From positions 5,164,501 to 5,228,500 of the forward strand of contig NC_019676.1 of assembly GCF_000316625.1 (NCBI RefSeq): 64,000 bases of DNA, read 5' to 3'. Under the pieces are notes generated by a model. That model was not told where the DNA came from and did no database searches. It saw only the letters and a list, made by a program, of their open reading frames with translations. Every line of letters starts with the position of its first letter. Position 1 is the stretch's first letter. Positions 27,231-37,157 of the stretch are shown in pieces. The position numbers and the translations under genes were made by a program. The DNA comes from Nostoc sp. PCC 7107 (GTDB lineage: Bacteria; Cyanobacteriota; Cyanobacteriia; Cyanobacteriales; Nostocaceae).

Positions 27231-29318
27231 CTACTTATCTGTTGGGAACTCCGCAACTATGGGCGAGTGATTATTTGGGGAAACTACTGGGTTATTTACA
27301 ACTATTGGATGTGGATGCAACGGTGTTGCTGTTCCTTCACCTTGCTTACCAGTTTGATTCCATAAAATCATTGAGAGTAAACCATCTACCAAGCCATTGT
27401 TATTACCGTTCCCACTTACCAAAACTTCGGGTATCAGACGGACGTTGCGATCGCCGATAATTTGCATCAGTTGCATAGCTGTATAACCTTGAGAACCCAA
27501 GGCTTCTACACCAGCGCGGTAAGTTTCGGCTTTGGCGTTACCTGTGGCGCGAATCCCTTCGGCTTCGGCTATGGCGCGTAATTTTATCCCTTCTGCTTCC
27601 CCAGTGGCGTGTTGAATCTGCGCTTGGGCTTTGAGTTCAGCAATTTGGACGCTTTTTTCCGATTTCACCATTTCTTGTTGGATATCAGCCAATGCTGTTT
27701 CCCGTACAAGTAGCTGGCGTTGGGTTTGGGCTACCTGCTGCACTTCGTAGGTTTTGCGTTGTTCTTCGGCAATTTTCCGGTCGGTTTGGGTTTGCATCAA
27801 AGATGCTGGTGGTTGAATATCCCCAATTAAGGTATCAATTGCTTGCACATCATAAGCGCGTAATGCGGCTCGAATATATTCAGCCGCTTCCGCTTGGCGA
27901 TTGCTCCGGGCGGTGAGAAAGTCAAGTACAGTGTAGTCTTGGGCTGAGTTGCGGAAATAGTTACCAATTGTCGGTTCTAATACATGGTCAACTAAATTTT
28001 GCATTGAACCCACACGGGAAATTACCTTCGGTGCATCCAAAGCACCCACATGAATAATTTGCGCCACTTCTAAATCAAAGGCAAAACCATCGCGCGATCG
28101 CACTGTTAAGGACGCTAGATGAGCATCATAGCTGTGGCGTTCCGTCCGACTTGACCAGTTCAACACTATGTTGGTTGTGGGAACCAACTCAATTTTCATA
28201 ATCCGCGAGTTGATGGGATGCTTCCCTGGATATAACGGTTCTATCCATACACCCTTATGTCCAGAATTAACTAAGTTACCGTGTGTGAAGGCTGCACCGC
28301 TGACATCTTCTTGAGATTGACCAACAAACGAAATCACCACACCCACGTAACCAATAGGGATTTCGGTCATTGGTACTGGTTCAACCTGCACAAACCAAGG
28401 ATTCAAATTCCATGAACCAGATAGTAGAATTTGCTCTTGCAAACCTCTCCGTCCACCAGCATCAAGAAATTTCTGCCCATTTTGGAAGTTGTTGTGGGCT
28501 GGGATGATTGGCCCAGCCAGTTCACCACCTGGAATTGGTAAACCATCTAGAGTGGTGACAATGCCAACTTTATCAGATGCTAGGCTGTACACCCGCAACT
28601 GTTCGGCCTGCATATCGTTGTTTTTGGCATTGGCCGCCATAATTACCCGAAACAGCGCCGTGTTAATTCGGTAAGTCCCAGCGGTGAGAAAACCCATTTG
28701 ACGGCCTTTTTCACCGCCGTTGGTCAAGAACTTTCGCGCATCTTGGAAATTGTCGCAATCGACAATTTTACCCAAAATCCTTTCTGGTGGGTTGGATTCG
28801 CCATCTGCTGCAACAATCAGGGCAATTTCACCTTGGGGAACCACAATTACTGATTCTTTACGCACTGAATATTGCCAAGGCCAATAACCCCAGTGCCAAC
28901 CAGGTGCAAGAGTATCAGCTTGCAAACCTGCTTCACCGTTGAGAGCTATTAATCGTCCGGGTGGTAATCCGCGTCCAGAAAGGGCAAATTTTTTCACCAA
29001 TATGCCAACTTCACGTTCACCAATTACCACTAATCCACCAAAAAACAGTGGCACAAATATCACAATCCCACCAAGTACAACGATGGGAACCAGTGGAGCT
29101 ATCTGCATTGCTTGATATGCAGGCTGGTTGGTGACAGATTGTGTTTGACTTAGTTGTACTTTTGTTGAGGCGATTTCTATTGAATTCTGTGTTTCTATGA
29201 CGGCTGCATTTGTTGAATTTATGCCGCCTGTGATGGTTAAGGCTGCTAATGCCGACAATCCAAAACGAACTAATTTATTTTGTTGACTCTTACCAAAGCA
29301 AGATGGAAAAGTTTTCAT
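27231..29318 (-). CDS. SPFH/band 7 (flotillin-like) membrane protein
   Basis: A protein of about 695 residues. After a signal-like N-terminus there is a strong membrane segment (IVVLGGIVIFVPLFFGGLVVI, near residues 77-97) followed by IGEREVGILVKKF. A long beta-rich region contains duplicated units (NFQDARKFLTNGGEKGRQ and NFQNGQKFLDAGGRRGLQ). The SPFH core (FAFDLEVAQIIHVGALDAPKVI) is near residue 410, and a Gln/Glu/Ala-rich coiled coil (about 510-620) has the flotillin-type ATGEAEGIKLRAIAEAEGIRATG. It probably forms oligomeric membrane scaffolds. The start at 29318 gives the best N-terminus. Length is greater than for standard flotillins because of the internal duplication. Confidence 0.8.
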   Translation of the reverse strand: MKTFPSCFGKSQQNKLVRFGLSALAALTITGGINSTNAAVIETQNSIEIASTKVQLSQTQSVTNQPAYQAMQIAPLVPIVVLGGIVIFVPLFFGGLVVIGEREVGILVKKFALSGRGLPPGRLIALNGEAGLQADTLAPGWHWGYWPWQYSVRKESVIVVPQGEIALIVAADGESNPPERILGKIVDCDNFQDARKFLTNGGEKGRQMGFLTAGTYRINTALFRVIMAANAKNNDMQAEQLRVYSLASDKVGIVTTLDGLPIPGGELAGPIIPAHNNFQNGQKFLDAGGRRGLQEQILLSGSWNLNPWFVQVEPVPMTEIPIGYVGVVISFVGQSQEDVSGAAFTHGNLVNSGHKGVWIEPLYPGKHPINSRIMKIELVPTTNIVLNWSSRTERHSYDAHLASLTVRSRDGFAFDLEVAQIIHVGALDAPKVISRVGSMQNLVDHVLEPTIGNYFRNSAQDYTVLDFLTARSNRQAEAAEYIRAALRAYDVQAIDTLIGDIQPPASLMQTQTDRKIAEEQRKTYEVQQVAQTQRQLLVRETALADIQQEMVKSEKSVQIAELKAQAQIQHATGEAEGIKLRAIAEAEGIRATGNAKAETYRAGVEALGSQGYTAMQLMQIIGDRNVRLIPEVLVSGNGNNNGLVDGLLSMILWNQTGKQGEGTATPLHPHPIVVNNPVVSPNNHSPIVAEFPTDK

Positions 29319-29650
29319 ATTATGCGCCCTACTGGGCAACTAATCATCTAATTTAACACTTCACTGGGAGAGGTCTGATTTTCTTAAACTTGGTGTAATT
29401 TTTTGTGCAAAGTCCTGAATTCAAATTGAACTTGAAGATTTTATACTAAATTTAATCTGAAGTTGAACTTTGAATTTTTGAATACCTAGCCTCAAACTCT
29501 CGCACCTGGACTAGAAATTGTTAAACAGGCTCCCAAGGAAAAAGGTTAGGCGATCGCTAAATGAGATGAGTCCGATATAGGCACTAGGATTTGTGCTGGA
29601 ATCCGCAGACTATTTTTGACGGCTTCTAAGCGATCGCCTTCCATGTGGTT
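29319..29650. other. Intergenic region, no gene seen
   Basis: A 332-bp gap with two HIP1 octamers, near 29550 and 29630. The rest is AT-rich with no recognisable structure. Confidence 0.35.
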
Positions 29651-30124
29651 TTATTGACCAAATACACCTATGCCGTAGTAACAAGTATTGGCATTACAAT
29701 TAGCCATATCAACTTGGATTTGATATCTACCGCTTCGATCAGGATTCAGGCTAATCATGGGAATGTCATCATCTTGTAAATCTGAAGCAATCAAGTTTCC
29801 TCGGTCATCGTAAAGAGAAATGTCTAAATCTCGACAATCTCTGTCACACACTCCCACAATTCCATAGGACGTGTCTGCACGCAGATTTACGTTTATATAG
29901 TGGGAGCGACCTTCACGGAGGGTATCGATGGTAGGTTTGTGAGTTAAAGTGTAACCATCCAAATCAGTTGCGATCGCTGCTCCTCTTAATTGTTCTCGGA
30001 CTTGATAAATATATGGGCGATCGTCTTCTGCACGAACTACGCTTGTAAAAAGGGAGATAAATGCGAAGATTGCGGTTGCTGTGAGGTTTTTGATTTGTTT
30101 GTTGCTGAATGCTTGGTGTAACAT
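29651..30124 (-). CDS. Small secreted protein, PPC-like beta domain
   Basis: A 157-residue protein with a signal peptide (residues 8-30, ending FTSVVRAED) and one beta-sandwich-like domain. The features LREGRSHYINVNLRADTSY, DLDISLYDDRGNLIASD and PDRSGRYQIQVDMANC resemble the bacterial pre-peptidase C-terminal (PPC) fold, where D.DI.LYD..G is a recurring block. Four Cys residues (two in CDRDC, two in CNANTC) could form disulfides in the periplasm. I chose the internal Met at 30124 because it is followed at once by the signal peptide. The function is unknown. Confidence 0.6.
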   Translation of the reverse strand: MLHQAFSNKQIKNLTATAIFAFISLFTSVVRAEDDRPYIYQVREQLRGAAIATDLDGYTLTHKPTIDTLREGRSHYINVNLRADTSYGIVGVCDRDCRDLDISLYDDRGNLIASDLQDDDIPMISLNPDRSGRYQIQVDMANCNANTCYYGIGVFGQ

Positions 30125-30218
30125 TGAATTGTCTGTTGAACTCGACAACCTTAATCTACTTACACCGTATTGAGTTATACCCAAAGAAAATCGCGCGATA
30201 TCGACTTTTATTTAGTAT

Positions 30219-31643
30219 CTATTTATTTTTATAAAAATTCTGAAAATATTGATAATATAGCTTGCAACGTATTATCACTTCGTCATTTAACAGATTTACT
30301 AAACCCAGGGCTATTAATTTATACCTGACTGCATCGCTGAATTTTCCTGGTTTGTTAGTATTTATAATCTCTTTCATCGCTGCGCCTAATTCCTGTTGCT
30401 CTGTCAAAATTAAGCTAAGGTGACGCAAATGATTGCTGAAAATTCCTGATGGGGTGGATGCTGTTTCCAGAAACCGAGATAAGGTTATCTCACTACGAGC
30501 TATTTTATACAAAGCCAGACGCACTAAATAAGGATGTCCGCCAATCATGTCTCTCAATTGCTGGACTTCTGTATCACTCCATTCTAGTTGGTGACGCTGG
30601 GCTAAATCTAGCATTTGTTCGGGGTCAAACTCTGGTAGCTTGATGGGTAAACCTACGTTAAAGGGGGATTGGTTGATATCCATTGGTACATAGGCTTCCG
30701 TGGAATGTACTATGACTAAGCGAAGTTTTTTCCAGATTTCTTGTTGTCTTCCTTCTTGATGGAGAAGACGCAATAATCCAAAAAAGTCTTTATAAATTCC
30801 TGGATATTCAAATAATCTATCGACTTCTTCCAGTGCTAAGGTTAGGGGTTGATTGATTGTGGGGAGTAGATATCGCTCTAAGTAATATTTGGCAGCTATT
30901 TTACTACCAATACGTGGAGCCAATTTCCAATGCTCGTCTAATTTTTCAAACAGTTCGGTGGCTAATTCGAGATTGTCTTTAGTCAATTCTAGGATGATGC
31001 GATCGCACACCCAGCGTAAAAATTTACTCAAGTCGCTGAAAAATTCTTTTTCCCCTAGCTCAAAGTTGATAACTACCGTCGCATCACCTTGATTTTTTGC
31101 TTGTTGAATAATCTGTACTAGGAGGGACGATTTCCCCATTTTTTGGGGAGCTTTAATACAAATCAGTGCAGCAGGTTTGCTAATTTCTTCAAAACATTGC
31201 TGTTCTACAGGGGGACGCTGGACGTAAAAATTGGAATTTAGGGCTAGTTGTTCTCCGTCTGGATATTCTAGAGTGCTGATATGTACTGGGGTTCGTAAGG
31301 TGGGAATTTCCTCTTGTTTCTCTGACTCCTCTAATTCCTCTGATTCCTCTAATTCCTCAGAATCGCCATTTTCTGTTTTATCTGCTGGCTTTCTGTAGGG
31401 GATACCAACGCTGCGCCAATCTTCTATACCCAAAGCTGCACAAATCTGGATAAATTTTTTACGGTCAACAGGTTGCATATTGAAAAACTTACTGACCGTA
31501 CTTTGCCCTATTGATTCTTTGTACTTATCATATATGTACTCAGCTAACTCTGTTTGACTACCGTATTGCCCGTGGAAACGGTCTAAAACCTTTTGTTGAC
31601 ATTCTTCATCACGTATTACTACTGAGCGTGTTGAACGAGGCAT
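30219..31643 (-). CDS. AAA-like (PF14516 type) ATPase with N-terminal helical domain
   Basis: A 474-residue protein in three parts. Residues 1-85 form a helical domain (ECQQKVLDRFHGQYGSQTELAEYIY..) that looks like a helix-turn-helix or effector-associated domain. Residues 93-112 are a repetitive acidic linker (SEELEESEELEESEKQEE). Residues 120-470 form an AAA-like ATPase with Walker A APQKMGKSS (165-173) and Walker B-like LALEEVDRLF near 270. Such proteins are common in Nostoc-like genomes and belong to STAND-like signalling or defence ATPases. It is divergent from the related AAA-WD40 gene at 31878, with a palindrome between them. The function is unknown. Confidence 0.7.
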   Translation of the reverse strand: MPRSTRSVVIRDEECQQKVLDRFHGQYGSQTELAEYIYDKYKESIGQSTVSKFFNMQPVDRKKFIQICAALGIEDWRSVGIPYRKPADKTENGDSEELEESEELEESEKQEEIPTLRTPVHISTLEYPDGEQLALNSNFYVQRPPVEQQCFEEISKPAALICIKAPQKMGKSSLLVQIIQQAKNQGDATVVINFELGEKEFFSDLSKFLRWVCDRIILELTKDNLELATELFEKLDEHWKLAPRIGSKIAAKYYLERYLLPTINQPLTLALEEVDRLFEYPGIYKDFFGLLRLLHQEGRQQEIWKKLRLVIVHSTEAYVPMDINQSPFNVGLPIKLPEFDPEQMLDLAQRHQLEWSDTEVQQLRDMIGGHPYLVRLALYKIARSEITLSRFLETASTPSGIFSNHLRHLSLILTEQQELGAAMKEIINTNKPGKFSDAVRYKLIALGLVNLLNDEVIIRCKLYYQYFQNFYKNK

Positions 31644-31787
31644 GGCAGATGGTGAAAAGAGCTACGTAATTTAGCTTAAAGGAAAAGGCTTTTTGTTGTA
31701 AAGTAAATAACAAGTCGATGATAAGTCAATCGATACTCGATATTCTCTTGGCTTAACTCAGGTGGTATGGCTGTTTAATAAAAGCTC

Positions 31788-31844
31788 ACTAGATCCCCTA
31801 GAACCCCGACTTCTTGAAGAAGTCGGGGTTCTAGGGGATCTAGT
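31788..31844. repeat. 57-bp near-perfect palindrome between divergent ATPase genes
   Basis: 28-bp arms (31788-31815 and 31817-31844) are exact complements around a single G at 31816. The core reads GAACCCCGACTTCTT-G-AAGAAGTCGGGGTTC. It ends 33 bp before the AAA-WD40 start. It belongs to a dispersed repeat type in Nostoc-like genomes as far as I recall, and could fold into a strong leader hairpin or act as a bidirectional terminator. Confidence 0.85.
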
Positions 31845-31877
31845 CTTCAATATCTTTTTTATTTTTGTGGATAAATT

Positions 31878-34800
31878 ATGACCGGAGATTATGAGTACAA
31901 GGTTGGTGGTGGTTTACCAGAAAATGCCCCCAGTTACGTATTTAGGAAAGCCGACACAGAATTTTATCAGTGGTTGAAAGCGGGGGAGTTTTGTTTTGTC
32001 TTTAACTCCCGACAAATGGGTAAAACCAGTTTGCTGAATCGGACAATGAAACGATTGCGAACAGAGGGTTTTGCTTGTGCCAAGATTGATTTAACCGAAA
32101 TAGGTATTGATGAAGGTAGTCAGGAAAGCAACCTTGAACAATGGTATACGGGTATTGCTTACATCTTGGTGAATCAACTACAAGTTTTATCTCCACCCGA
32201 AGAATTATTTATTTGGTGGGATAAACGTATTCAATTACCTCCCGTGCAGCGATTTGGTTCGTTTTTGGAAGAACTAGTGCTGCCAAATGTCAAGGGGAAA
32301 ATTATTATTTTTATTGATGAAATCGATAGTATTTTAAGTTTAAATTTAAAATTTCGTCACTCCAATGATTTTTTTGGTCTGCTTAGAAGTTGTTATGAAA
32401 AGCGTGCTTTAAATCCAGATTTTAATCGTTTGAGCTTTGCTTTGCTGGGTGTGGCGACTCCCAACGATTTGATTTATGATAAAAAACGAACGCCGTTTAA
32501 TATTGGTCGAGCAGTTCAACTTAATGGTTTTAAGGAAGAAGAAATCGCACCCTTAGCTGAAGGATTAAGCGGAAAAGTTAGCAATATTCAAGCAGTGATG
32601 AAAGGGGTTTTAATTTGGACTGGTGGACAACCTTTTTTAACGCAAAAACTTTGTAATTTATTATTACAAGAATTATCTGTATATTCAGAATGTTACACTC
32701 CAGAGCCAAATGCTTTAGATTGGGTGGGGACAGTTGTCAGAAAGCAAATTATTGATAACTGGGAATCCTTGGATGAACCAGAGCATTTAAGAACTATAAG
32801 GAAAAGAATTTTAACTGACGAGCAATTTGCTGGTAGTTTGTTGGGTTTGTATGAGCAAATTTTGCAAGAAGGAGAGATTGCTGTTGATGGTAGTCCAGAA
32901 AAAATGAGGTTGCGTTTGACTGGATTGGTAGTGGAGCAACAGGAAAAGCTAAAGGTTTATAATCTCGTTTATCGGGATGTTTTTAATTTAAGCTGGGTTG
33001 AGACAGAGTTAAATAAATTGCGTCCTTGTGCTGATAATTTTAACGCTTGGTTAAAAAGTCAATGTCAGGATAATTCTTATTTAGTACATTCGGAAGATTT
33101 AGAACAAGCTCGTGTCTGGGCTAATGGAAAAAGTTTGAGTGATGCTGATTATCGGTTTTTATCTGCGAGTGTTGAAGCTGAGTTAAATCAGAAGGTTGTG
33201 GAGGCAGAAACCAAACGAAATAAAGCTTTGCAGGAAGAGAGGAAAACTAATCAGCGTTTATTAAAAGCACAAAGAAATGCTAAGAAAGCTTTAGGGGAAG
33301 AGAGGAAAGCCAACCAGCGTTTGCTGGAAGCACAAAAAAATATTGAAAATACGCTAATAGAAGAACAACTAGCGAATAAACGCCTAACAAAAGCTCAGAA
33401 AAGAACAAAACGAGTATTGTTAGCTGGTCTATTCGGATTAATTATCATGGCAATGATAGCAGGGACATGGTTTAAGATTGCGCGAGATACAGAAATAGCA
33501 GCAGATTTAGAATTAAACGGTGCGCTTGTACAACAGCAATTTGAAAATGATCCATTAGGAGCATTGCTAAGAGCTATGAAAATTGCTCGACAACTACAAG
33601 AGCAAGTCAGCGATGGTCGCCCTTTAGAACAGTATCCTGCTCTAAATCCCATGTTAGCTTTACGAAGCATCTTAGTTAATATTAAAGAACGTAACCAGTT
33701 TCAAAGTTGGGCACCTGATTTTTCACCTCGACAACTAACATTTAGTCGCAATGGTCAGTATTTTGCAACAGCAGGAGAAACAGTAGCCTTATGGAATAGT
33801 AAATGGGAAAAAATAGATGAATTTTATGGTAATAAATCTACTGAAACTGAAATTGATGATGGAAAAGTAATAATAAAATCTAACTGTTCTGGTAGTATCG
33901 GCTCAATAAGTCGGGGTAATTGTAATTTTTATAGTGTGAGTTTTAGTCCTGATAGTAAGCAAATTGCAGCAGCACAAGGTGATGGCTCAATAGTGTTACT
34001 AAACATATCTGGGCAAAAGCTTGTGAAATTTAAAGAGTTTCAAACAGATTTGGGTATTGCAAATAGCGTAAGTTTTAGTCCTGATGGAACGCTACTTGTT
34101 ACTGCATCTGAAAAAGAACAATCTTTTATACCGTCAAAAGAGAGTAAAGCATTTTTATGGAACTTATCAGGAGAAAAAATAGCTGAATTCAAAGGTCATA
34201 CGGATATTATTAATAGTGTGCTTTTCAGTCCAAATGGTCAATTAATTGCAACTGCCAGTAATGATAAGACAGCACGCTTGTGGAACCTTTCTGGACAACA
34301 ACTTGCTGAGTTTAAAGGGCATGAAAGTAGAGTAAATGATGTTACATTTAGCCAAAATAGTGATTTAGTTTTAACTGCTAGTAGCGATAACACAGCACGA
34401 TTATGGAATTTATCTGGAGAGGAAATTAAAAAATTAAAAGGAGGAATTCACAGTATATTTAGTGTAAAATTTAGCCCTGATGGTCAACAAATTGTCACTG
34501 GAGGAGGTGATGGTAAAGTTCGCTTCTGGAATTTATCTGGGCAACAATTAAGTGAATTAAAAGTTAGTCCAGATATTGTTTCTAGTACAACTTTTAGTCC
34601 CAATGGTAAGCAACTTGCCACAGCCGGAAATGATAACATGGTAAGGTTATTTGATTTATCAGGAACAAGGAAAACAAACGAATTTGACTTACTTACAGAT
34701 AGAATTATAGATTTTCGGCATAATGACAAAATTGTAGATAGTGTCACCTTTAGTCCTGATGGTGAATTCATTGCAACAACTGAAGATGGACTGATGAGGA

Positions 34801-35816
34801 TATGGAATTTAGATGGACGAAAAATTCACGAAATTAAACCGCCTGATAATTACGCCAATGATGCAAATTTTAGTCCTGATGGTAAATTCATTGCAACAGT
34901 GCAACATGGAATACATCATGAAAAATTGAGTTTCTGGGATTGGACAAAACAAAGACTAACGCAATTTACAGAAGAATTTGAATATCATGTTAATGCACTT
35001 TATCGTGAGTCTATAAGTTTTAGCCCTGATAGCAAACTACTGTTGACTCCAGGAATAGATCATACAATACAGTTAAGAGATTTATCAGGAAAGATTGTTA
35101 AGGAATTTAAGATTGACGACAACTTTACAATAGTGAATATGCGTTTTAGTGCTAATGGTAAACAAGTAGTCGTTCTTGGTAATAGTCTTGGTGCAGACCC
35201 AGACAAAACTAGCTTGAATATCTATGAATATGAGATAGTACAGTTATGGAACTTATCAGGAGAAAAGGTAAGTGAATTCAAAATACCTAAAAAACAAAGA
35301 GCTATGGATATTAGTATTAATTCTGATGGTATAGTAATTGCTACTACCATCATTGATGAAGGAGACAAAGACTACCGTACAGTTTGGTTATGGAAGCTAT
35401 CTGGAGAGAAACTCGCTGAATTTAAACCATATCAGGGTGCAGTTAAAACAGTGCGTTTTAGTCCTAATGGCAAAATATTTGCAACATCAGGAATTGATAG
35501 CACAATCAAATTATGGAACTTAAAGGGACAGCAAGTTGGCGAATTTAAATTAGGTCAAAATAATAGCAAATTAAAAGCAAAAGAGAATTTCTATCCTTAT
35601 AATATTGTTGAAGAAAACAGACCTCGTAATTATGTTAACTGGATGAGTTTTAGTCCTGATGGCAAGAAGCTTGCTGCTGCGTGTAATGATGGGATGATAC
35701 GTTTATTTGTAGTTGATGACTTAGAAGAAATGTTAGAGCGAGGTTGTAAGTGGTTGGATGATTACCTTGCTACTCGTCCTGAAATGCGAAAAGAAATTTG
35801 TCCTAATAATAAATAG
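31878..35816 (+). CDS. AAA-like ATPase fused to a membrane segment and WD40 repeats
   Basis: A 1312-residue protein. Residues 1-400 are an AAA-like (PF14516 type) ATPase with Walker [13 protein letters not shown] (about 42-53) and Walker [13 protein letters not shown]. Residues 430-510 form a Lys/Glu/Gln-rich coiled coil with a duplicated ERK.NQRLL.AQ motif. A single membrane helix follows at about 512-531. From about 614 to the end there are roughly a dozen WD40 repeats, marked by SFSPDG and LWNLSG units. WD40-STAND proteins act as sensors in signalling, death or defence. The whole 4-kb gene lacks the HIP1 octamer that is frequent elsewhere, hinting at recent arrival or strong sequence turnover. 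The ligand is unknown. Confidence 0.8.
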   Translation: MTGDYEYKVGGGLPENAPSYVFRKADTEFYQWLKAGEFCFVFNSRQMGKTSLLNRTMKRLRTEGFACAKIDLTEIGIDEGSQESNLEQWYTGIAYILVNQLQVLSPPEELFIWWDKRIQLPPVQRFGSFLEELVLPNVKGKIIIFIDEIDSILSLNLKFRHSNDFFGLLRSCYEKRALNPDFNRLSFALLGVATPNDLIYDKKRTPFNIGRAVQLNGFKEEEIAPLAEGLSGKVSNIQAVMKGVLIWTGGQPFLTQKLCNLLLQELSVYSECYTPEPNALDWVGTVVRKQIIDNWESLDEPEHLRTIRKRILTDEQFAGSLLGLYEQILQEGEIAVDGSPEKMRLRLTGLVVEQQEKLKVYNLVYRDVFNLSWVETELNKLRPCADNFNAWLKSQCQDNSYLVHSEDLEQARVWANGKSLSDADYRFLSASVEAELNQKVVEAETKRNKALQEERKTNQRLLKAQRNAKKALGEERKANQRLLEAQKNIENTLIEEQLANKRLTKAQKRTKRVLLAGLFGLIIMAMIAGTWFKIARDTEIAADLELNGALVQQQFENDPLGALLRAMKIARQLQEQVSDGRPLEQYPALNPMLALRSILVNIKERNQFQSWAPDFSPRQLTFSRNGQYFATAGETVALWNSKWEKIDEFYGNKSTETEIDDGKVIIKSNCSGSIGSISRGNCNFYSVSFSPDSKQIAAAQGDGSIVLLNISGQKLVKFKEFQTDLGIANSVSFSPDGTLLVTASEKEQSFIPSKESKAFLWNLSGEKIAEFKGHTDIINSVLFSPNGQLIATASNDKTARLWNLSGQQLAEFKGHESRVNDVTFSQNSDLVLTASSDNTARLWNLSGEEIKKLKGGIHSIFSVKFSPDGQQIVTGGGDGKVRFWNLSGQQLSELKVSPDIVSSTTFSPNGKQLATAGNDNMVRLFDLSGTRKTNEFDLLTDRIIDFRHNDKIVDSVTFSPDGEFIATTEDGLMRIWNLDGRKIHEIKPPDNYANDANFSPDGKFIATVQHGIHHEKLSFWDWTKQRLTQFTEEFEYHVNALYRESISFSPDSKLLLTPGIDHTIQLRDLSGKIVKEFKIDDNFTIVNMRFSANGKQVVVLGNSLGADPDKTSLNIYEYEIVQLWNLSGEKVSEFKIPKKQRAMDISINSDGIVIATTIIDEGDKDYRTVWLWKLSGEKLAEFKPYQGAVKTVRFSPNGKIFATSGIDSTIKLWNLKGQQVGEFKLGQNNSKLKAKENFYPYNIVEENRPRNYVNWMSFSPDGKKLAAACNDGMIRLFVVDDLEEMLERGCKWLDDYLATRPEMRKEICPNNK

Positions 35817-35841
35817 TCACTCTACGCCTGAGTGATGTTGA

Positions 35842-35975
35842 GAAGTGCGATCGCATTTATTAGGTTTTGGGAATTGTGCGATCGCATTTATTGTTGAGGG
35901 GATGAAGGGCGATCGCCTTTGTGATGTTGGGGAAGTGAGATCGCCTTTATTAGGGTTGAAGAGAGTGCGATGTCT
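35842..35975. repeat. Tandem repeat of about 30 bp centred on HIP1
   Basis: Five units are spaced 31, 31, 28 and 30 bp apart. HIP1 or near-HIP1 cores start at 35847, 35878, 35909 (GCGATCGC), 35937 (GAGATCGC) and 35967 (GCGATGTC). Units share the form GAAGTGCGATCGCATTTATT followed by a TTGGG-type tail. It follows the stop of the AAA-WD40 gene by 26 bp. Confidence 0.75.
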
Positions 35976-36066
35976 GACGACAAGCCTTACGCCTACGCAC
36001 TACCTGTCATCAGACGGATTGGAGAGTTCCGCTAAAATAAGTAACACAGTCATTAGGCGCAAATTT

Positions 36067-36306
36067 ATGGGCAATCAAGAACTAGAGCAACAACTCCTCA
36101 GCCTCGACTTAGCCGAAAGAATACGCATTCTTCAGCTTTTAGCTCAAAGTCTGACATTACCATCATCACAGCCAAACCCAACCCCTGATGAAATTAATTT
36201 AACTCGCGATCGCAGTCCTCAGCATCCCCTACGCAAAATCCCCTTGACAATTCCTCCAGATTTTGACGAACCCATGCCTGAATTATGGGATGCTTTGGGA
36301 CAATGA
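36067..36306 (+). CDS. VapB-like antitoxin (probable)
   Basis: A 79-residue protein starting MGNQELEQQLLSLDLAERIR. It has an N-terminal helix-rich part and a Pro-rich, acidic tail (PDFDEPMPELWDALGQ). Its last codons overlap the start of the PIN-domain gene at 36303 in an ATGA arrangement, the usual sign of a translationally coupled antitoxin-toxin pair. The acidic tail would suit wrapping on the toxin. A longer frame reaching back to 35845 is open, but it runs through the HIP1 repeats and is unlikely to be coding. The antitoxin role is inferred mainly from position. Confidence 0.65.
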   Translation: MGNQELEQQLLSLDLAERIRILQLLAQSLTLPSSQPNPTPDEINLTRDRSPQHPLRKIPLTIPPDFDEPMPELWDALGQ

Positions 36307-36698
36307 TTTTATTAGACACCCACATTTGGCTGTGGTGGCTCCATTCCCCAGATCAGCTTTCTGAGCGTGGTCGTAACCTATTAACCGTAGGCGAAAATCA
36401 AAATGCCCTTATTGTTTCTGCTATTTCTGTTTGGGAAATCGCAGTTAAGTATAGTAATGGGAAACTACCACTCCCACTTCCCGTTAATGAATGGTTTGCA
36501 CTTGCCAAAAGCCGACCTGGAATTACCATAGAACCACTCGATCCACTTGATGCAATTACCAGTACCCAATTACCCGGCGACTTCCACAAAGACCCAGCCG
36601 ATCGTATTATTGTTGCGATCGCCTACCACCGCAATATAGAACTTATGACCTGCGATCAAAAAATTCTCAACTATCCACACATCAAAACAATTTGCTGA
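36303..36698 (+). CDS. PIN-domain VapC-like toxin
   Basis: A 131-residue PIN-domain protein. It begins MILLDTHIWLWWLH, with the first catalytic Asp in LLDTH. IVSAISVWEIAVKYSNGKL (with a conserved Glu in WEI) lies near residue 40, and DFHKDPADRIIVAIAYHRNIELMTCDQKI (acidic cluster D..D and final D) near 95-125. This subgroup, with the DTHIWLWW opening, is a type II toxin ribonuclease family. The ATG overlaps the antitoxin stop. The stop codon overlaps the start of a 40-bp direct repeat (36697) whose partner lies at 37563. The protein appears complete. Confidence 0.85.
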   Translation: MILLDTHIWLWWLHSPDQLSERGRNLLTVGENQNALIVSAISVWEIAVKYSNGKLPLPLPVNEWFALAKSRPGITIEPLDPLDAITSTQLPGDFHKDPADRIIVAIAYHRNIELMTCDQKILNYPHIKTIC

Positions 36699-36736
36699 GT
36701 GCGTTAGCGCAGCTTAACGAAGTTATCGCCTTTTGG
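36697..36736. repeat. 40-bp direct repeat flanking the DUF433/DUF5615 pair (left copy)
   Basis: Forty bases beginning GAGTGCGTTAGCGCAGCTTA and ending ATCGCCTTTTGG are identical to 37563-37602. Looser similarity continues for about 40 bp beyond. The two copies bracket the leftward toxin-antitoxin-like pair. Confidence 0.8.
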
Positions 36737-36812
36737 GTTTGTGGATTGCGATTGCAGGCTTAAGGAAGCGATCGCCTTTTGATTTTTGGAGATGGCGACT
36801 TATAGTTATAGT

Positions 36813-37154
36813 CTAAATTACCGGACGTACAACCCGAATCAACTTACCTGCCAAAGATTCCTCAGATACCAAAGCTTCATTAATACGAATTGCCATTCGA
36901 TTTCTGTCAGTATCGTTTGTACAAACAATAATACCAAAATGCTCAGAATTAGCACGATGCAAGCGGACAAAATCTTGACGATTGAGGGTTATGACTGCAC
37001 GATTATCTCTAATTGCAAAAGCTAATACTTCCTCATCGGAAATACCTAAATTATCGTTACCAGCTTCCTGTACAGTTAAAACATCATGTCCCATTGTCCG
37101 CAGCAGTTCGCTGACTATCCGGGGAAATTGTTCATCTGTATACAAACGTGCCAT
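36813..37154 (-). CDS. DUF5615 family PIN-like protein
   Basis: A 113-residue protein of the Mut7-C/PIN-like DUF5615 type. It has the opening RLYTDEQFPRIVSELLRTMGHDV (the D-E pair replaces the usual LDE..P), then DEEVLAFAIRDNRAVITLNRQDF and FGIIVCTND. It is probably a ribonuclease toxin partnered with the DUF433 protein encoded just upstream on the same strand (37158-37487). Only 3 bp separate the two genes. The pairing DUF433 plus DUF5615 is a known toxin-antitoxin arrangement. Confidence 0.85.
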   Translation of the reverse strand: MARLYTDEQFPRIVSELLRTMGHDVLTVQEAGNDNLGISDEEVLAFAIRDNRAVITLNRQDFVRLHRANSEHFGIIVCTNDTDRNRMAIRINEALVSEESLAGKLIRVVRPVI

Positions 37155-37157
37155 CGA

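Noticed and set aside
35842-35975. Possible CRISPR array
   Set aside because: The period is near 30 bp, but similarity extends through the whole unit and there are no unique spacers between constant repeats; it is a HIP1-containing tandem repeat.
35845-36066. Upstream extension of the VapB-like antitoxin
   Set aside because: The open frame runs through the HIP1 tandem repeats. The family-like sequence begins at the Met at 36067.
36786-37025. Rightward open frame opposite the DUF5615 gene
   Set aside because: It is the reverse-strand shadow of a well-supported leftward gene.
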